From: Mactromeris polynyma
Lineage: Eukaryota; Mollusca; Bivalvia; Venerida; Mactridae
Length of the DNA: 64,000 nt
Direction: 5' to 3'
Assembly: GCA_032209605.1 (NCBI GenBank)
Contig: JASFXZ010000003.1
Location: 10,356,807 to 10,420,806 of the forward strand
A model generated the notes under the pieces. It searched no databases, had not been told where the DNA came from, and saw nothing but the letters and a program-made list of their open reading frames with translations. Each line of letters starts with the position of its first letter. The first letter of the stretch is position 1. The translations under genes were made by a program, and so were the position numbers. Below are positions 1 through 10,896 of the stretch, piece after piece.

Positions 1-487
1 GGCCAAATTAATATAAATAGAAGCATCATTATGTGTCAAAGAAATTATTAAATTTGTTTTCGACTTCCTAAGGACGTATTGTCTTGTACCATGAACACAA
101 TTACATTGTGCAATTCTAATAACAGCCTAATTTATACCTCTAAACAAAAATACGGACATTTTTGGAAATTGTCAGAGGCTAATGTTTTAACTTTGCCATA
201 ATGTATAATGACGCTCGTTGGGAATAGTTTTTAGTGCACATTTGCACACTTAAATGATTAGAGATTACGACAAAAAGCAATGAGAATGTCGAGACGGGAA
301 TGCCTCATAAAAATTTCACAGGCACCAAAATGTACAAGAAAACATGAAAATACAATAATATATAAAAGTAAACAACTAGTAAACATGTTTCGAAGAAATA
401 TTAATAAATGACATATTCATACATTCAATGATTTCTTTCAATTTTTATAAAAGCTCAATTAGCGGAATGGGAACTGATGCAAAAACA
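1..487 (+). repeat. Segmental duplication, copy 1 (partner 5768-6276)
   Basis: This segment is closely similar to 5768-6276 in the same orientation. Shared landmarks include the stretch around 157-240 (ATACGGACATTTTTGGAAAT onwards), which is nearly identical at 5915-6000. The copies differ by scattered substitutions and small indels. Copy 1 runs off the left edge of the window. Both copies end at the same MITE insertion point. No coding potential is visible. Confidence 0.9.
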
Positions 488-671
488 TACGCAGTTAATC
501 CTCACTTAAAGACCACCTCAATAATAAGACCACCTCAAAAATAATAACACAACTTTCATGTCCATTTTCACTGTTTTGCTTTTCATTCAACACTAATATT
601 AAGACAACCTCAATAAGAAGACCACATTTCAAGTGAGCCGAGGGTGGTCTTATTATTGAGGTTTTACTGTA
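488..671 (+). mobile_element. pogo/Tigger-like MITE, copy 1
   Basis: Family consensus ends are TACAGTAAAACCTCA and, inverted, TGAGGTTTTACTGTA, with flanking TA consistent with a TA target duplication. The CAGT...ACTG ends resemble pogo/Tigger (Tc1/mariner superfamily) elements. The interior is made of repeated AAGACCACCTCAATA modules, and no transposase is encoded. In this copy the 5' end is mutated. It sits at the edge of the segmental duplication, at the same site as the MITE in the second copy. Confidence 0.8.
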
Positions 672-1255
672 TATTGTTTTTATATGAGAAGTGAATACTA
701 GTAAGAATACCAATACAAACCCCGCAGCCGCTTCAGAAGCACGAGAAGACATGGAAGTATGTACATATTATATTATGTCAACTTTTACATTTTTGTGAAT
801 AAGTTACAATGAAACGTGTAACTTGCAGTCATTTGTCGATACTTGGTTTCTTTACTTATATAAATACAGGTACGTTTGCTATCAATGTATTAGCATGTTT
901 CTTCTCTGTCACATATATTCTGGTCAAAGTTGATAACCCGCCAGTACTGGTCAAAAGAGCTAACTCGTTAGTACTCGCATATGTATGCTACTTACATGCC
1001 TATTTACTAATTACGACTAAATACAGGGTTCGAATCTTAAGAGCTATAGAAAATACAACTAATGCATTCGTACTTCTGAAAAACCGTTTGTAATTGTCCT
1101 GCTCTTGATAATAGGATGTTATGTGAACAAACAAATTGCTCAAGACATTTTGCACAAAACATATTTTTGCAACATCGAATAATTACATTTGTTTTAGAAT
1201 TCTGTATTATTTTTTCTTGATCGACGTCCTCTCTCTTTAACGACATGGTCAATAC
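672..1255. other. Unassigned intergenic sequence
   Basis: AT-rich sequence. The short open frames on both strands have no recognisable motif. I see no gene or repeat here. Confidence 0.5.
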
Positions 1256-1269
1256 CTTCTTTGGTAAAA

Positions 1270-1640
1270 GAGAGAGAATAAGTTGCTACAGGGAAAACCA
1301 CATACATAAGACAGTGCCTCTCCACACAGACCTCCGGGAAAACATAAACTATAAATCCATTAAACATAAGGCATTTGAGGAGGCCCAAGGGTACATACGT
1401 TAGGGAAAAGGGGCGCAATGAATGGCCTGGCCAACCATAAGGGATAACTAGGAGAATCGAAGAGGATAAACAGGGGGAATTAATGGAAAGAAAATATCAA
1501 GACAGCTGGCAACAATAGGCCGAAACTGGGGAGAAAATTACATGAACACTATATAAAATGAAAGAATTGCACAGGAGGAAAGAGAACTTTAACATACATT
1601 TTAAAAAAAAGACATAATAACCATACAGCGATATACAAGA
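1270..1640 (+). repeat. Interspersed family A, long copy
   Basis: Family A is an unclassified interspersed repeat seen about a dozen times in this window. Its core begins AGAGAGAATAAGTTGCTACA, continues through CATACATAAGACAGTGCCTC and CACACAGACCTCCGGGAAAA, and ends near CCATACAGCGATATACA. This copy is close to full length, about 370 bp. Similar full-length copies lie inverted at 32150-32532 and 40520-40870. It is neither tRNA-headed nor an obvious TIR element. Confidence 0.8.
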
Positions 1641-1959
1641 ATGAAGTTTCAATTGAACCTTTCGGAAGCAACAACGGCACAACTACAGGCAAAATATGTT
1701 GGTCTAGACAGGTTGTACTTGGTCGTCACAACGTGAATCAGATGAGTAGTATATAATATGTTTTCTTTATGATTTCGAAATGTTATAACTTGACATATCC
1801 AGAAAAAACGACACAAAGTATGTCTGAACTCATTCATTCATTTACAATGCAGACAGAAAAATATATACCACCGACGTCTATTCTATGAATGATTGCCACT
1901 CTAGGCAAATGAAAATATAATATTCGTAACATGGTAGACACAAGTGTGAGCTTTGGACT
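1641..1959. other. Unassigned intergenic sequence
   Basis: No supported gene, RNA or repeat is visible. Confidence 0.45.
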
Positions 1960-2345
1960 AAGTATGATTACATCGAGTTGTAAGTCTCGCTTCTGATTAT
2001 TATTGCTGGCTCTTGTGAGAAATGGGGTCTGGAAAATTTGAATTTAAGGCAGATTTTAAATTAGATCTTAATTGAAAACCAGGAATTTACACGAAATCCA
2101 TATCTACACATTCTAGTGGAACTAATATATTTTCCCGATGGAAATTCCTTTGCCATTTATCCGTCAGATTTTCCGTGGTTTCAGAATGACATTCTGACCT
2201 GTTGCATATAATACGCTGATGCACATTTCGCATTATTCATAGTATGTATTAACGAGCATATGGTGAGGTTCTCGATATTGTCAAGAGAATCGTTTGCAAT
2301 TAAATGCTTTGCTGAGAATATGAGTTCTACTTTGGATGTTTTAAA
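1960..2345 (-). repeat. Diverged repeat family D, copy 1 (inverted)
   Basis: The reverse complement matches 13090-13455 and 48105-48495. Shared words are GCAAACGATTCTCTTGA, a CTCGTTAATACA-like stretch, and AAAATCTGACGGATAAATGG. Divergence is high, with many indels, so this is an old repeat. The outer ends are approximate. Confidence 0.65.
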
Positions 2346-3159
2346 TAGTGTAAACGTGTTTATGATGCAGTATTTGGCCTGTAATGCATTCCCTCAGCTC
2401 ATTTGTCCCCTTCTCATGATTCTCTCCTGAATTGTTTTTGTAAGTCAGACATATCCATATCGCCCCATCCCCGTAGGTTTTTCTTCTAATAAATTCTCAG
2501 CACCTGGTGTTTTGTGTGCTGATGTTTCCCTGGCATGTGTATGGGGAGGCATGCTGTTAAGAATATAGTAACCTAATCCTTCCCTTATGAATACAAAGTT
2601 GTCAGCTTCACTTTTTTTCCTGTTCTGTCGTGATGATTTATTTATTAGACATTGAGCATAAATCATTTTTTATAAATGTCCATTACACTATAAGTTTAGA
2701 ATGAAAGATCTGCTGAATATATTTTGCGAGATAAATAAGTTAGGTCGGCTTAGATTACTGCTTAGCTAAACATCTGGTGAATATATCTATTCAATTCAGT
2801 GTCAAAACATTTAAATAGTTCCTCTATTGCCTGGGGAACAATGATATGACGAGACATATTGTAATGATTCGCATACTCTCTATTGAGCCAGTCAACCACC
2901 ATTTGAGATATCGTACAATGATAAAATGTTTTATTTTGGAGCACAGACAGAGTGTAGCTGAAAGCATATACCAGTCTTTCTTTCATCTTAAGAATGATAT
3001 TTGGACCACCATAGACAGTCTGATCAGAGCGATATACTGTTTGGTCAATACATGTTGTAGAAAGGTACATGTATATTAATGGGATAATAAAGTTTTTTAA
3101 AAAACTGATTCACATAAAAAATGGAAATGGAAATAAAGAAAACAATTCACTGAAGAATT
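2346..3159. other. Mostly unassigned; degenerate family A trace at 2495-2560
   Basis: A stretch at about 2495-2560 (TGTGTATGGGGAGGCATGCT) resembles the inverted family A core and may be a very old copy. The overlapping open frames at 2762-3079 on both strands have no known motif and are probably chance. Confidence 0.4.
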
Positions 3160-3370
3160 ACGCTGTAACAGTTAATGCCACATACATAAGACAATACCTC
3201 CCACACACAGACCCCACGGAATCAACAGTCTACAAAATATTATGTACTGAGGAGGTGCAGGGGTAAAAACATGTATGGGAATATGGATGCAAGGGATGGT
3301 CCTGCTGACCTAACAAACAACTATGGAGAATTTAGATGGACAACAAAGGGAAAACAGATTGAATGAACGG
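3160..3370 (+). repeat. Interspersed family A, subfamily B copy
   Basis: Shares CACATACATAAGACAATACC and CACACACAGACCCCACGGAA with family A. After that it follows a distinct subfamily with ACTGAGGAGGTGCAGGGGTA and a different tail, also seen at 8880-9062, 33350-33500 and 59083-59190. Confidence 0.7.
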
Positions 3371-4282
3371 CATACATCACGGAACAAGCCAAGAGAGTAA
3401 ACAACGATAAACTGTGAGCCAATGAATAGTAAATGGAAACAATAGAATGATTGCAAATCACAAAGTCCAACGATGTTTTGTCAACTACATGTTTTATTCG
3501 CTTAATTAATATAGAATGAAAATCGAAATCGAACAACGAATGCCATGTCCAAAGTGTATAGCCACCCCAAAAGCACAGGGAGACATAAAAATGTACGTGT
3601 ACGAATACACACTTACAATGTCAAACAGGACACGAGTCAAACATAAGTACTTACATGTTAATGTTCTGGAACATGATTGTGTGAAGTACTTGAACGGCCT
3701 TCCAGACAACTCTTAAAGCTATCATATCAATCATTCATTTATATGACCGAGTAATTATAGACAAAATGTGCCGTTTACGAGGAATGTGCCAGAATTACAG
3801 AGACAGTTACTATAACTTACACATGTGGTGTGTTATAGACATATAAAAATGTCAATGAGCATTCAATTAATCACAACCAAAAAGGCCACTGACAGTCCAA
3901 GTTGATGTTGTATTTGGTGTTGAGTTTCTCTTACGACCCTTATCAATTTCAACGCTGGTTTTACCCGACCCTCATTCTTTAAGCCACTATAATAGCCTAA
4001 GACATTTGTTCTGATATTGTAGCTAATTCGAGTATTCCAAAATATTTTATGGGCAGATTCTGAAGTTTTACACAAAATCAAATGTATGATGTTTTGAAGA
4101 ATCAGGTTACATTGTTATTATCACAATATTATCGCCCCACGTTTGTATGTTTTGTTTTAACAGAAGCACATTAAAATGGATATGAAGTTAGAATTTTGTG
4201 AGAATGCCCATGTCACATTGTTCCAAAGTATTACCTTTGATATAATATAATCAACGAAAATGTGGACATGCAACTACAGAAA
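3371..4282. other. Unassigned intergenic sequence
   Basis: An ATG-started 66-codon frame at 3516-3716 (+) contains MPCPKC, but a stop lies directly upstream and I cannot link it to a family. A 72-codon frame at 3863-4081 (-) is also unrecognised. No gene is called. Confidence 0.4.
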
Positions 4283-4387
4283 ACCTTACTGAAACACCAT
4301 TTCAATAATAAGATCACAAATTAAGAACCCAATTTTCAAGTCTATTTTCACTGTTTTTCTCTTTATATTCAATCTCGGTATTAAGAC
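4283..4387 (+). mobile_element. pogo-like MITE, partial copy
   Basis: Degenerate left half of the MITE family. It has ACTGAAACACC, CAATAATAAGATCAC, then CAAGTCTATTTTCACTG, matching family order. The right half is missing, and a fuller copy lies 150 bp downstream. Confidence 0.6.
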
Positions 4388-4538
4388 GTTCAATGTTCAA
4401 AGGTCCCACATTGTTTAGGTTTAAATGTATTTAGATATGTGTGTAAAGCTTCAACAGACCTGGCAGTATGAAGGAGTGTTTTTACTGAGATGAGACAAAC
4501 AAAGCTCCCTGAACACAAGTGTGGTGGACGTACTTCTG

Positions 4539-4715
4539 TACAGTAAAACCTCACCTTAAGACCACCTCAATAATAAGACCACCTCAATACTAAGACCACA
4601 TCAAGTCCATTTCACTGTTTTACATTTCATTAAACTTCAATATTAAGACCACCTCAATAAGAATACCAGTATTCAAGAGTCCCAAGGGTGGTCTTATTAT
4701 TAAGATTTGACTGTA
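4539..4715 (+). mobile_element. pogo-like MITE, full-length copy
   Basis: Starts TACAGTAAAACCTCACC and ends with a decayed GATTTGACTGTA. The interior carries three AAGACCACCTCAA-type modules and the inverted GGTGGTCTTATTATT. A flanking TA is present at both ends. Confidence 0.85.
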
Positions 4716-5767
4716 ATCCGAAAGGTAAACGGTTGATTATTGTCTTACAGAATTCTCATCAAATTCCATATAAAAATACAAATATTATAACAAATTTCGA
4801 CGCAATTCTGGGACACCCCTCAAAATGTGAAAGTATTTGTACATATAGTGTAATGTAAAGAGAGTCGGATGTTTACTTTAAAAATATAAATGATTTTGTT
4901 TGAGCTATTGTTGTATTTGTTTTTATTCATAGTATTTTCTTGTCATCTGTGAGACAATGGCGATACGATACCGTAAATAGTTTTCATCAACATTCACCAA
5001 CATCATAAGATATATCATAAGATATCAGTAATATATTCTTTGATACAGGTACGTCTGTGGGATAAATTAATCAAACAAACACATTAACAAAACGCCATTG
5101 ATTTCAAACTCTTGTGTATCTCCAGCATATATCTTGGTACTTCCGAAAAAAAGAGAAAAAAACTGTTTATGTTATGCTTAAAATCAAATTAGTGTTACCA
5201 CTGTCCAAGTAATGCGACAAGATACCGACACTTTTCAAGTAATTTCAAAAGTGTTTTAGTGAACAGACATGACAAGGATATATCCGTTCGCTAGACAGAC
5301 GAACATCATTTACTAAAGATATTTGAAAGGTTTCAGTGTTTAATGTACATTTTACGACAAAGTAACGTATGGGTTCATTGACCCCGATACCCTTTGCAGC
5401 TGAAAGTCGTGTCATTTTCCATTCCATTTATAGAAACATCTCCTGCAATTATCCATCTGCGTTATGTACAATTAAATTTAGGATGTACGTGATTTCTAAA
5501 CGCTATGAAACAGCGTATCACGCATAGGATGCCAAATACGTACACTTCATGATACATTATGAAAGCCAAAATGTTACTTATGAGTATATCGTACATAATG
5601 TTATATCAATTTCTGAGTGGTTCCCGGAATTAACAATAATTTAAAGCTAATAAACGAACAACAGTGTACAAAAACGGAGCCAATTAAGACTGTCTGGTTT
5701 AATTTTCTGTGCAATTGCATTAAACACAGAATTCGCTGTGTGCCATCTTTTGCGCACTCCCTGAGGC
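4716..5767. other. Unassigned intergenic sequence
   Basis: About 1 kb of AT-rich DNA with no supported feature. Because the first copy of the duplication is cut by the window edge, the duplicated segment at 5768 may begin somewhat earlier. Confidence 0.45.
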
Positions 5768-6276
5768 AAAACCAGTCTAAATTGAAGCATCATTATGGGC
5801 CAATGAAATTATTATATTTGGTTTCGACTTCCTAAGGACGTGTTGCAATTATTATTGTCTTGAACCATGATCACAAATACAGTGTGCAGCCTAATTCATA
5901 TCTCTGATATAAAAATACGGACATTTTTGGAAATTGTCAGAGGCTAATGTTTTAACTTTGCCATAATGTATAATGACGCTCGTTGGGAATAGTTTGCAGT
6001 GCACATTTGCACACTTAAATGATTAGAGAATACGACAAAAAGCTATGAAAATGTCGAGACGGAAATGCCTTAAACAAAATGCACAGGCACCAAAATGTAA
6101 ACATGAAAATACAATAATAAATATATAAAAGAAAACAACTAGTAAACAGTTTTCGACGATATATTCATACAATGATTTCTTCTATTTCGATTAAAAGCTC
6201 AATTAGCGGAATGGTTGTATACAATTATAAATACTACTACCAGAATAAGAACTGTTGCAATTGTGGCAAAAACATA
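5768..6276 (+). repeat. Segmental duplication, copy 2 (partner 1-487)
   Basis: Similar to 1-487 along its length, for example AATGACGCTCGTTGGGAATA and GCTCAATTAGCGGAATGG. It differs by small indels and an insertion near 6212-6260. It ends exactly where the MITE begins, as copy 1 does. Confidence 0.9.
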
Positions 6277-6752
6277 TACAGTAAAAGAGAGAGAAGATGC
6301 TACAGGGAACGTCACATACATAAGACAGTGCCTCCCTACACAGACCTATGGGAAAACAACACTTCATAAAACATAAGGCACTTGAGGAGGCTCAAGGGTA
6401 CATACGTAAGGGAACAGAGGCGCAAGGAACGACCTGGCCGACCATAAGGAATAGCTAGGAGAATCAAAGACGACAAATAGTTGGGGGGAATTACTTGATG
6501 GAAAAAATCATAGGATAAAGTAAGACAGTTGGCAACAATAGGGCCGAAAATAACCTGGACATTATATAATGTGAAAGAATTGCACACTTAAAACCTCACT
6601 TAAAGACCACCTCAATAATTAGACCACCTCAACTTTTCAAGTCAATTTTTACTGCTTCACTCTATATTCAACCTCAATATTAAGACCACCTCAATAAGAA
6701 GACCAGTTTCCAACGATCACGAGGGTAGTCGTATTATTGAGGTTTTACTGTA
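6277..6752 (+). mobile_element. pogo-like MITE split by a family A insertion
   Basis: The MITE begins TACAGTAAAA at 6277-6286 and resumes TAAAACCTCACTTAAAGACC at 6589, ending TTTTACTGTA at 6752. The 302 bp between are a family A element. TAAAA at 6282-6286 and again at 6589-6593 is the apparent 5-bp target duplication. The MITE occupies the same site in the paralogous segment at 488, where it is uninterrupted. Confidence 0.85.
6287..6588 (+). mobile_element. Interspersed family A copy nested in a MITE, with TSD
   Basis: The ends are defined by the interrupted MITE: it starts GAGAGAGAAGATGCTACAGG and ends AAAGAATTGCACACT. The flanking TAAAA direct repeats show that family A moved by transposition or retroposition. 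This copy stops at GAATTGCACA, while longer copies continue about 60-100 bp further, so it may be end-truncated. Confidence 0.8.
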
Positions 6753-7850
6753 TTAGTAATTTGAACTTATACATACAACACATACATAACGGTAGATGGT
6801 CATAAATGCTATTATTATTGTTATTTATTAAGTCCTCTGAGTACATAATTTTGTTTGTCATGATATTAGTTGGATATGTCTTCCAGTTTTAGTGTCATTG
6901 TTCTGTATTTTCCCTCATTAAGTACTGAAATAGTTGCATGTATTATTCCTGCAGATTGACAACGAGCTAACATGGAATTTCGTATATTACACTTATATGG
7001 AAACTGGAATATATCATTATATTATATTTGATTGATACACTGTCAAATACATTTCACATCAAACGTCATTAATTCGGCACCTCACGAACATAGATTATCA
7101 TCATTACAAAAATTACCATTTTCCACGAAGAAAATTACAAAGCAACGTTCGTGAACGAGTGTTTTGAACTTGCATAAAAAGCAACAGAGACAACATCGCA
7201 AAATCTACAAACAAGGCTATGCACGATTGTTTTGACAATGCAATGTCTGGGAAATGGTATTTACATGTATTTAAATGTATTTCATTTCAGTAAGTTGAAA
7301 ATTTGTCGAAACGTGTATCCAGCTATTAAAGATTGCACAAATTGTTAACTTGAGATGGGCTAGAAAATGAGCTATGAAAAACTCATATGGTGTGTATTGA
7401 GACCCCGGTCGCTCGTTCACAGTGTTTAGTTTAAGCTTAAAATTCAATCAATACATCGATAATAGTTATATCGATAGTGTAACGAAATTACTAAATCGCT
7501 CTCGTCGACTGCTTCCATGTTGTTTTTTTGTTTTTAGTAAAATATATTTCTTTATCTTTTAACATCTTATATTAACACAATTCAACATTTAAACATAGAC
7601 ATTCAATTGTCACATATCACTCACATTACATTTTAAACATTTCACGACTGCTTCAATGGTAACTTAAATCAATACTAGAAACTAGTTCAGGGATTTTGAA
7701 TTCCACGGTTCAACATTGATCCCACAACTTTTTGATCAGGGACCAAGCACTCTTCCCTTGACCACTATGCCTCGCTATAGTGATAGTTATTAACAGCTGC
7801 TCGATAATAATTGAAAGGATAAGTGCTTTGGGAACTTTCAGTTTCATTTA
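6753..7850. other. Mostly unassigned
   Basis: No gene seen. The stretch 7525-7660, with AAAATATATTTCTTTATC, has the look of a LINE or SINE 3' region. The stretch 7690-7790 faintly resembles an inverted tRNA-like unit. Neither is secure. Confidence 0.35.
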
Positions 7851-8073
7851 TTATGCCCCCCTTCGAAGAAAAGAGGGCATATTGGTCGGTCGGTCGGTAT
7901 GTCGGGGTCTGTCCGTCCGTCCGTCAGTCGGTCCGTAACCTTTTCGTTTCCAAACCTGACCTATCATCATCAAACCTCAAACTTAGTCCACACATTCGTC
8001 TCGGGTAGCAGAGAAACCCTATCGATTTTGGGGTCATGGGGTCAAAGGTCAAGGTCAAAGGGGGGGGGCATAA
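7851..8073 (+). mobile_element. TTATGCCCCC-ended MITE-like element
   Basis: Starts TTATGCCCCC and ends GGGGGCATAA, a short terminal inverted repeat. It contains a (GGTC/GTCC)-rich tract at about 7893-7937 and then GGTCAAAGGTCAAGGTCA at about 8041. I recognise this architecture from repeats common in bivalve genomes. No protein is encoded; the two short plus-strand frames here are by-products of the tract. Confidence 0.8.
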
Positions 8074-8879
8074 TGTTTTACAAACATCTCTAGTTTACAA
8101 ACATTTTGAATGTTAGTACACTTCTTTTTGACTCTCATGTTGTCTTCTTTCTGAGCTAGTTTTTTTCTTTTCCCCCGAACTTCTTCACCTCATGACTTCA
8201 TCAAATAATAAATAATCATGTTTTTTGTCAACATTTAATCAATAATTATTCAGTTAACAGATGCAAAACGCTAAAGCATCTTAAACACATTGTGACCTAT
8301 ACGCCGATTAATCCGCTTCCGAGTTTGTATTTCCTTAGTTCATTATCTAATTATTCCGAACTAAAATAGCCGATACCGAGGTGAATGACAAAAAAATGCA
8401 CTCTTAAATTGATAACAAGTTACTTAGGGTTAAATCTGCCTCATTATTGACATTAATTTATATTGATAATGTTGCTTAAAATACTTGACATCATCAAAAT
8501 GTATTTGTATAGCTTTGTTGATCAATCACGGAGCGTTTTGTTTGACATTAATACAAACTTTGCTGAATTTACGACATGGATTACATGGTATCGCCTACAG
8601 GAAATCATTTAAATCATCGCATGATTGCTACTCTGACAATGGTTGATAACATTAAGCGGTGTTATTCAGCGCAATATTGACAAATACAAATATAAGATAC
8701 CTAGTTGATTATGGTTGTCTCTCGCGATCGTGTCTTTAGTGTTCATACTCAAAGAATGATATGTCAATGGTATACGACGAATCTAATTTTGTTTGTGGCG
8801 TATCTGTCTGTGAGGCACGTATGCGGTGTGAAATCATCAAGAAGTTATAGTACTTAACACTCCCTATATATCGTTTACT
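8074..8879. other. Unassigned intergenic sequence
   Basis: AT-rich, with no supported gene or repeat. Confidence 0.45.
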
Positions 8880-9062
8880 GAAGTAAAGAGAGATGAAGTT
8901 GTTACAGGGAACGTCACATACACAAGACAATGCCTCCCCACTAAGACCCCAGGGAATGCAACATAATAGAAAACATTAGGCACTGAGGAGGTGCAAGGGT
9001 AAACAAGTGTGGCAATAGGAGTGCAAGGAATACTCTGGCCGATCATTAAATCAATTTGGGAG
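8880..9062 (+). repeat. Interspersed family A, subfamily B copy
   Basis: Contains GTTACAGGGAACGTCACATA, AAGACAATGCCTCCCCACTA and AGGCACTGAGGAGGTGCAAG, matching the subfamily at 3160 and 33350. Confidence 0.8.
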
Positions 9063-9268
9063 AATACCGGCGTCGTTTGAACAACATTTTAGGGTTTATC
9101 AAGTGGCGGACCTGGTATAGTTGCAGTGCCACTGCCGTCGTAGGGTTCGTGGGTTTGAAACCATTTTGGTTCACAAGTAAATTTCAATAATTTATAGCAA
9201 TCCAGAACGTTACACGTTTAAGCATTACAAGATGTTAAGGAGCCAATATAAATGGATGTATATACATG

Positions 9269-9453
9269 TACAGTAAAACCACACTTTAAGACCACCTCAA
9301 TAATGAGACCACCTCAAAATTAAGAACACAATTTTAACGTCAATTTTCAATGTTTTGCTCTTTATTTAACCTCAATATTAACACCACTTTAATATTAAGA
9401 CTACATTTCAAGGGTCCCAAGGGTGGTCTTCTTATTATTGAGGTTTCACTGTA
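9269..9453 (+). mobile_element. pogo-like MITE, full-length copy
   Basis: Starts TACAGTAAAACCACACTT and ends GAGGTTTCACTGTA. It has three internal CCACCTCAA-type modules and the inverted GGTGGTCTTCTTATTATTG. Confidence 0.85.
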
Positions 9454-10324
9454 GTCATATATTACAATGCAATAGTGTTGTTGTAAAATTAATGCTGAGC
9501 ACAGGTAACTTTAGTCAGAATGTGGGTTAAACTTGGTCGGTTAATGCTTGATATTTTGTGTTCCACAAAGTACAGCAAAGGATGACTCTGTGCACAATAT
9601 ATTTGGATGCAATAAACTGAGAATTTGTACATTGTGTGTATTGTTATATCTTATTTATGATTAAAAATAAAATAATATGAATTTATACTGATTATACTAG
9701 GTGTATTATGGAATACTGGTATATCGGAACATTGCAATATGTAGTCAAACTGTATATTACCGCAATATGAAATGAACGTACATACTGTTTATGAAATAAA
9801 ATAATCAATTCATGATACCCTTGTACCAGTAAAAATTGAAATGATAATGCTGAATGTTAAATTATTGCTTAGTCAAGAAAATCTCGTATTTAATTACTAG
9901 TCAAAATCTCGGATGAAGTTGGTAGACGTTTTGTTTTGGTTAATGAATGTTTATTTCTTTGCAACACATCTGAAGAGTTTGCAGTTTAAAATAAATGTGC
10001 AAGCAAGGGAATATCCACGTTCCTATTTTGATAAACTAAGCAATATGTGGTGGTAGGTATTGCAATATGTTGCTAATGTTTGACGATATACCGTGGTTCG
10101 CTTCAGGCGTATGGTGACACTCCTGCAAATAACGAAGTGCCTTCTAGTCAATGGCCATACACATGCGTCCTTGTCTGGGTATTGAAGAGTGTTTCATCAC
10201 TACATAAAATCAACATCGTCTTGGTTAAATTGTTCTTTGTCGACAAAGAGCAAAACACTTACGTACAAGCTTACTGCGTCCAAGTTGTGATGGTGTCTGA
10301 TTAATGGCACTGAAATAAGCCGAC
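9454..10324. other. Unassigned intergenic sequence
   Basis: The 74-codon frame at 10080-10304 lacks any known motif. Nothing else is supported. Confidence 0.45.
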
Positions 10325-10479
10325 TACAGTTAAACCTCACATGAAGACTACCTCAAAATTAAGACCATAATTTACAAGTCCTTTTTCATGGTTTGGCTCG
10401 TTATTCAACCTCAATACTCTCACCACCTCAATAAGAAGACATGTTTTCAAGGTGGTCTTATTTTTCAGGGTTTACTGTA
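10325..10479 (+). mobile_element. pogo-like MITE copy
   Basis: Starts TACAGTTAAACCTCAC and ends GGGTTTACTGTA. The interior is shortened compared with other copies. Confidence 0.8.
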
Positions 10480-10489
10480 CTTGTAAACT

Positions 10490-10715
10490 TGTTTTATTGC
10501 AGTGTATTTGTCTTATGTATTTTACGATGAAATTCACTCAGACAAGAAAAGTCATCATGTCCTATTCTTGTGACAATTACGAGAGACTCACCATTAAATA
10601 TTGCAGACTAATCAATGTTAGTTCAACTATTCGAATTATAACTGACATCATCAGTATGCTTGCAATAATTGACGAAGCCACAATGATTAAAAGACTTTGG
10701 GAAGCAAGGAATGGT
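10490..10715 (+). repeat. Diverged repeat shared with 41660-41850
   Basis: Homologous to 41660-41850 in the same orientation. Shared words include TTGTGACAATTACGAGAGAC versus TTGCGACAATAACAAGACAA, GCAGACTAATCA, and AGTATGCTTGCAATAATTGA versus AGTATGCTTACAATACTTGA. A 153-codon frame (10452-10913) overlaps it, but the paralogous copy is full of indels and stops, so I do not call a gene. Confidence 0.7.
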
Positions 10716-10896
10716 ACGCTTTTTCCCTTATACAGAGACTTTTACCGTGATGAGATATTTATAAACTCGTATGCGATACATTTGGAACCCACAGTGGAAG
10801 AGAAAGAGAGGAAGACCAGTCATAACATGGTGAAAACTGTGGACACTGAGCAGAGAGCCATATCCAAATCCTGGAACGAAGCAAAGGCAAAAGCAC

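Noticed and set aside
3516..3716. A 66-codon ATG-started frame with MPCPKC, possibly an exon of a Roco/NLR-like gene
   Set aside because: A stop codon lies directly upstream, only one CxxC pair is present and there are no neighbouring exons.
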